From: CAZHLD01 sp964533185 | GTDB taxonomy: Bacteria > Acidobacteriota > Terriglobia > Acidiferrales > UBA7541 | Reading direction: 5' to 3' | NCBI GenBank assembly: GCA_964533185.1 | Contig: CAZHLD010000036.1 | Span: 1 to 27,725 of the forward strand | Length of the DNA: 27,725 nt | Shown here: in pieces, positions 24,560 through 27,725 of the stretch | Layout of the letters: every line of letters starts with the position of its first letter | Position numbering within the stretch: the first letter of the stretch is position 1 | Translations under genes and position numbers: made by a program | The notes under the pieces: model-generated | Told to the model about the DNA's origin: nothing | The model's input: only the letters and a program-made list of their open reading frames with translations | Databases searched by the model: none

Positions 24560-25603
24560 TCAATTCCTGGCCCACGCCATCCCATCCGGCTCATTCCCGG
24601 TCGTAAACGTGGTCAGAATCTTCCGCCCGGGCACGTCGAAGACGGTCACCTGGTTCGCATTCGTATTTGCCACAAACGCCCGCCCGCCGTCCGGCGTCAT
24701 TTGGATCCCCACCGGCACCGCGCCCACCTCCATCGTCGCCACCAGTTGCCGCGTCTTCGCGTCAAACACGCTCACCGAGTTGCTCTGTGCGTTTGACACC
24801 CATGCCTGCCGTCCGTCCGGCGTGAACTTCACGCGGATCGGGAATTTCCCTCCGCTCTCAAACGTCGCCGCTACTTTGTCCGCAGCCACTTCGATGATCG
24901 AGACTGTCCCCGCCGCGCGGTTTGTCACCCACACCTCCCGCCCGTCCGGCGAAACGGCGATTCCTTCCGCCCCTGCGCCGGTCGGTATCGAAGTCACCGC
25001 ATCGCTTCCCCGGTCAATCACCGTCACGCTTCCCGACCCGATATTCGCCACGTAAAGTTTCTTCTCATCCTTCGAAGGCACCACCATGTGGCTCACGTTC
25101 TGGTTGGTCTTCCACGCGCGCAGCACCTTGCCGCTCGCCGCATCCAACTCCACCACCGCCTGCGACCTTTCGCACGTCACCCACACCAGCTTCCCATCGC
25201 GGCTCACCCAGATCCCGTGCGGGCTCAGGTACTCACCCAGCTCAAACGTTGCCTTCACCGTCCGCCCCGCCAGGTCTAGCACCGTGATCGTATTCCCCGG
25301 CGGCGCCTGTTGCCCGGGCTGCCCCTGCTGAAAAATCCGAAACGACCCGTAGTTCGTAACGTAAGCCGTGCGCCCGTCCGGCGACGTCGCCGCCTCATGC
25401 GGGCCTTTGCCGGTCGGCAGCTTTGCCAGCACCTTGTACGTCGCCGGGTCCACAATCGCCGCCTCATGGTCCGACTTATTCAGCACCACCAGCACCCCGC
25501 CCGATGCGGGCCTGCTGCTGGCGCTGTCCCCGCCCGCCGCGAGCACTACCGCCACAAAACAAACCAAACTCCACATCGCAAGTCCACGAAGCTGCTTCAT
25601 CAT
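24560..25603 (-). CDS. Secreted YVTN-family beta-propeller protein
   Basis: A protein of about 347 residues with a signal peptide (LRGLAMWSLVCFVAVVLAAGG). A seven-bladed propeller is built from YVTN-type repeats: SPDGRTAYVTNYGSF, VSRDGKLVWVTCERS, KDEKKLYVANIGSGSVTVID, VSPDGREVWVTNRAAGTVSI, TPDGRQAWVSNAQSNSVSVF and TPDGGRAFVANTNANQVTVF. This fold acts as an extracellular binding scaffold or as the carrier of YncE-like or nitrite-reductase-like propellers; with no cytochrome domain, a binding role is more likely. Three ATGs in a row (25606, 25603, 25600) follow AAAGGGG; 25603 has the best spacing. Divergent from the Dabb gene, with about 185 bases between starts. Confidence 0.9.
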   Translation of the reverse strand: MMKQLRGLAMWSLVCFVAVVLAAGGDSASSRPASGGVLVVLNKSDHEAAIVDPATYKVLAKLPTGKGPHEAATSPDGRTAYVTNYGSFRIFQQGQPGQQAPPGNTITVLDLAGRTVKATFELGEYLSPHGIWVSRDGKLVWVTCERSQAVVELDAASGKVLRAWKTNQNVSHMVVPSKDEKKLYVANIGSGSVTVIDRGSDAVTSIPTGAGAEGIAVSPDGREVWVTNRAAGTVSIIEVAADKVAATFESGGKFPIRVKFTPDGRQAWVSNAQSNSVSVFDAKTRQLVATMEVGAVPVGIQMTPDGGRAFVANTNANQVTVFDVPGRKILTTFTTGNEPDGMAWARN

Positions 25604-25787
25604 CATGTCCCCTTTACGCGAAACTCTGTTGCGCGCATCTCTCAGCCTTGGACACACGCAGAGCGCAGAATGTTACCACCGTCCACAAAAGTCAAACTGT
25701 ACCGTAGGAGACGCCACGCTTCGCGCTTGCGTCTCGTGCGCCCGCTCCCGTACACTTTCCCCGCACAACTTCACTGAGGAGACAAGC

Positions 25788-26180
25788 ATGACCCGCACAC
25801 TTCGCATCGGTTTGGCAGTTCTCGCTGCGGCGGTTCTGTTCGCCGCCGGCTTCGTCACCGGGCAAAACAAGTTCGGCCAGCCCAAAACGGTGATTCACGT
25901 TGTCGCCGTGAAATTCAAGGCAGACTCTACTCCCGCGCAACAGCAGGCAGCCCTTCAGGGCGTACTCGAGGTGGCCGCCAAAATGCCCGGCATCAAGAAT
26001 GTTTGGATTAAGTCCACGCGCGTCCAGCCGCAGGGCTACAGTGCCGCGTTCGTCATCGAGTTCGCCGACCGCGCCGCCGCCGACGCTTACGCCGAAAGCC
26101 CGCTGCGCAACGATTGGTTCAACAAGGTGTACAACCCCATCCGCGAGGAGAGCCGCTCCTTCCAGATCACCAACCCGTAG
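25788..26180 (+). CDS. Secreted Dabb (stress-responsive A/B barrel) domain protein
   Basis: A 130-residue protein. A signal peptide or N-terminal anchor (LRIGLAVLAAAVLFAAGFVT, followed by GQNKFGQP) precedes a Dabb domain: VIHVVAVKFKADSTPAQQQA, then AAKMPGIKNVWIKSTR, SAAFVIEFADRAAADAYAES and FNKVYNPIREES. Dabb domains are dimeric ferredoxin-like barrels that bind small, often aromatic or polyketide ligands; the exported form seen here is widespread in Acidobacteria-like genomes, but its ligand is unknown. The ATG has GAGGAG six bases upstream. Confidence 0.9.
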   Translation: MTRTLRIGLAVLAAAVLFAAGFVTGQNKFGQPKTVIHVVAVKFKADSTPAQQQAALQGVLEVAAKMPGIKNVWIKSTRVQPQGYSAAFVIEFADRAAADAYAESPLRNDWFNKVYNPIREESRSFQITNP

Positions 26181-26267
26181 CGGCATCTCAGCTTCATCTG
26201 TTTTGATTGGTCACCGGCAGAGGTGTCTGCGGCCGGCGCCGCGTCCTGCCTGCCAACTACCCGCCGG

Positions 26268-27725
26268 TTACTTCGTCACCGGTGTGTGCAGGAACTTCTC
26301 GATCGCCTCGAACAGTTCCTTGGGATGAATCGGCTTGGAGATGTACCCGTCCATTCCCGCTTCCAGGCAGCGTTCCCGGTCGCCTTTCATTGTGTGAGCG
26401 GTCATCGCGATGATGGGGGTATGCGCTCCGGTGGCGCTCTCCTGCATCCGAATAGTCGCCGTGGCCTCGAATCCATCCATCCCAGGCATCTGTAGGTCCA
26501 TCAGCACAAGGTCATACGCTTGCTTCTCCAACGCGGCCAGCGCCTCTCGCCCATTTCCAACTACCGTGACCTTGTGTCCCTGCTTTTCGAGCAGCCGTAC
26601 CGCCAGCACTTGGTTCACCGCATTGTCCTCCGCAAGGAGGATCGTTAGCTGCTTGCGACTCTCGCGCAATGTATGACGCGTTACGAGAGTTGGCTGTGCC
26701 TCCTCTCGCGCCGCTGTTCCTAAGGCCAGTTGAATGGCTTCCAATAGCTCCGGCTGGGAGATGGGCTTGGTCAGATAGGCGACAATGCCCAATTCCCGGC
26801 AGCGCGCGGCGTCTCCCCGCTGGCCCACCGACGTCAGCATCATGATGATGGCGCCGGCCAGAGCCGGATTCCGCTTGATCCGCTCCGCCAGCGCAAATCC
26901 ATCCATCTCCGGCATCTGGGCGTCCACCAGGATCAGCGGGAATCGCTCCCCCGCCTCATTGGCGAGCAGCAGGGCGGCCAGCGCCGCCCGCCCGCTGTCG
27001 GCAAGCACTGGCCTCATCTGCCAGTGGGTTAGGATTTCTTGCAGCAGTCGCCGGTTGGTTGCGTTGTCATCCACCACCAGCACCGGCATGTCCCGCAGGT
27101 TCACCGCCTCGATGGGAGCCGGCTCTCGCGGCACGTCCTTCCGCAACCCCAGTCGTACTGTGAAGTGGAACGTCGCGCCAATGCCCGGTTCGCTCTCCAC
27201 CCAAATTCGCCCGCCCATGCCTTCCACCAGCCGCGCCGAAATCGTCAGTCCCAGCCCGGTGCCTCCAAACTTCCGCGTCATCGAGCTGTCCGCCTGCGCA
27301 AAGGCTTCAAAGATCGTGCGCTGCTTCTCCTCGGGAATCCCGATCCCCGTATCGGTCACGGAGAAATGCAAGCAAACGCCGTCTTTGCTCTGCGACTCCT
27401 CCCGCACCCGAAACACAATCTCGCCTTTCTCGGTAAACTTGATGGCGTTCCCCACCAGGTTCACCACGACCTGCCGCAGCCGCCCGGGGTCTCCCACTAG
27501 CTTGTCGGGCACGTCCGGATGGATCTGGCAGACCAGCTCCAGCCCTTTCTCGTGCGCCCGCAAACTAAGCGACTTCAGCGTGCCGCTGAGGCTGTCGCGC
27601 AGGTTGAAATCAATGGCATCGAAGTCCAGCTTGCCCGCCTCGATCTTCGAGAAGTCCAGGATGTCGTTGATCACCGCGAGCAGGGATTCACCCGAGCTCT
27701 TCACCATGCCCAGAAACTCTCGCTG
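26268..27725 (-). CDS. Hybrid histidine kinase with two receiver domains (5' end off window)
   Basis: The visible 485 residues start inside the second helix of the HisKA domain (LLAVINDILDFSKIEAGKLD); the phosphorylated His and any sensor region lie beyond base 27725. An HATPase_c domain follows with N-box VVNLVGNAIKFT, G1 DTGIGIPEE and G2 FGGTGLGLTIS. Receiver 1 has MPVLVVDDNATN and phospho-Asp in LILVDAQMPEMDG. Receiver 2 has LTILLAEDNAVNQ, LVLMDLQMPGMDG, and lysine in YISKPIHPKEL. No C-terminal HPt domain is present before the stop, so the phosphorelay partner is elsewhere. Typical BarA/LuxQ-like organisation; signal and target unknown. Confidence 0.95.
   Translation of the reverse strand, partial: QREFLGMVKSSGESLLAVINDILDFSKIEAGKLDFDAIDFNLRDSLSGTLKSLSLRAHEKGLELVCQIHPDVPDKLVGDPGRLRQVVVNLVGNAIKFTEKGEIVFRVREESQSKDGVCLHFSVTDTGIGIPEEKQRTIFEAFAQADSSMTRKFGGTGLGLTISARLVEGMGGRIWVESEPGIGATFHFTVRLGLRKDVPREPAPIEAVNLRDMPVLVVDDNATNRRLLQEILTHWQMRPVLADSGRAALAALLLANEAGERFPLILVDAQMPEMDGFALAERIKRNPALAGAIIMMLTSVGQRGDAARCRELGIVAYLTKPISQPELLEAIQLALGTAAREEAQPTLVTRHTLRESRKQLTILLAEDNAVNQVLAVRLLEKQGHKVTVVGNGREALAALEKQAYDLVLMDLQMPGMDGFEATATIRMQESATGAHTPIIAMTAHTMKGDRERCLEAGMDGYISKPIHPKELFEAIEKFLHTPVTK

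Overview
The window is high-GC DNA, probably chromosomal, from a Gram-negative soil- or sediment-type bacterium. The gene repertoire fits Acidobacteriota: a Gly/Pro-rich TonB next to an M48-like protein, secreted S9 peptidases, YVTN propellers and many palindromic intergenic repeats. The phylum is inferred from style; no rRNA is present. A run of exactly 100 Ns (1263-1362) shows that this is a draft scaffold.

Layout. 1-2726 (minus strand): a LemA/DUF2207 pair interrupted by the gap, then a metallo-beta-lactamase-fold hydrolase. 2904-4445: a ComM/YifB AAA+ ATPase. 4702-5511: a DUF5677 gene of lower GC that looks acquired. 5653-7614: a secreted S9 prolyl-oligopeptidase. 7871-11274: a tight four-gene plus-strand operon. 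It holds a biotin carboxylase, a ChrB C-terminal-domain protein, a secreted two-repeat DUF1259 protein and a biotin carrier protein, so the two halves of a split acyl-CoA carboxylase alpha subunit flank a chromate-resistance-type pair. 11384-13876 (minus): a parvulin-type lipoprotein foldase, ribosomal protein L28 and a secreted protein carrying all six copper-ligand positions of the PHM/DBM monooxygenase family. 14194-14269: tRNA-Ala(TGC). 14326-15615 (minus): a four-TM protein, a nucleotidyltransferase-fold protein and an overlapping 59-residue basic/helical protein (toxin-antitoxin-like arrangement).

From 15.6 to 21.2 kb the sequence is gene-poor and accessory in character. It has two MITE-like elements of the same design (imperfect terminal inverted repeats enclosing two hairpins), a shared ~45-bp direct repeat, a long perfect palindrome, a TPR protein, poorly conserved membrane proteins and a large secreted Het-C/VWA/TSP3-type protein.

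21182-24095: a TonB protein followed by a secreted M48-like protein whose zinc motif has lost its first histidine, closed by a clear rho-independent terminator. 24560-26180: a YVTN beta-propeller divergent from a secreted Dabb-domain protein. 26268-27725: the C-terminal part of a hybrid histidine kinase with two receiver domains, running off the window.

The points most worth a second look are the PHM-like protein, the carboxylase/ChrB/DUF1259 operon, the nucleotidyltransferase with its overlapping small gene, the degenerate M48 protein next to TonB, the bacterial Het-C/VWA protein, and the hairpin-in-TIR repeat families.
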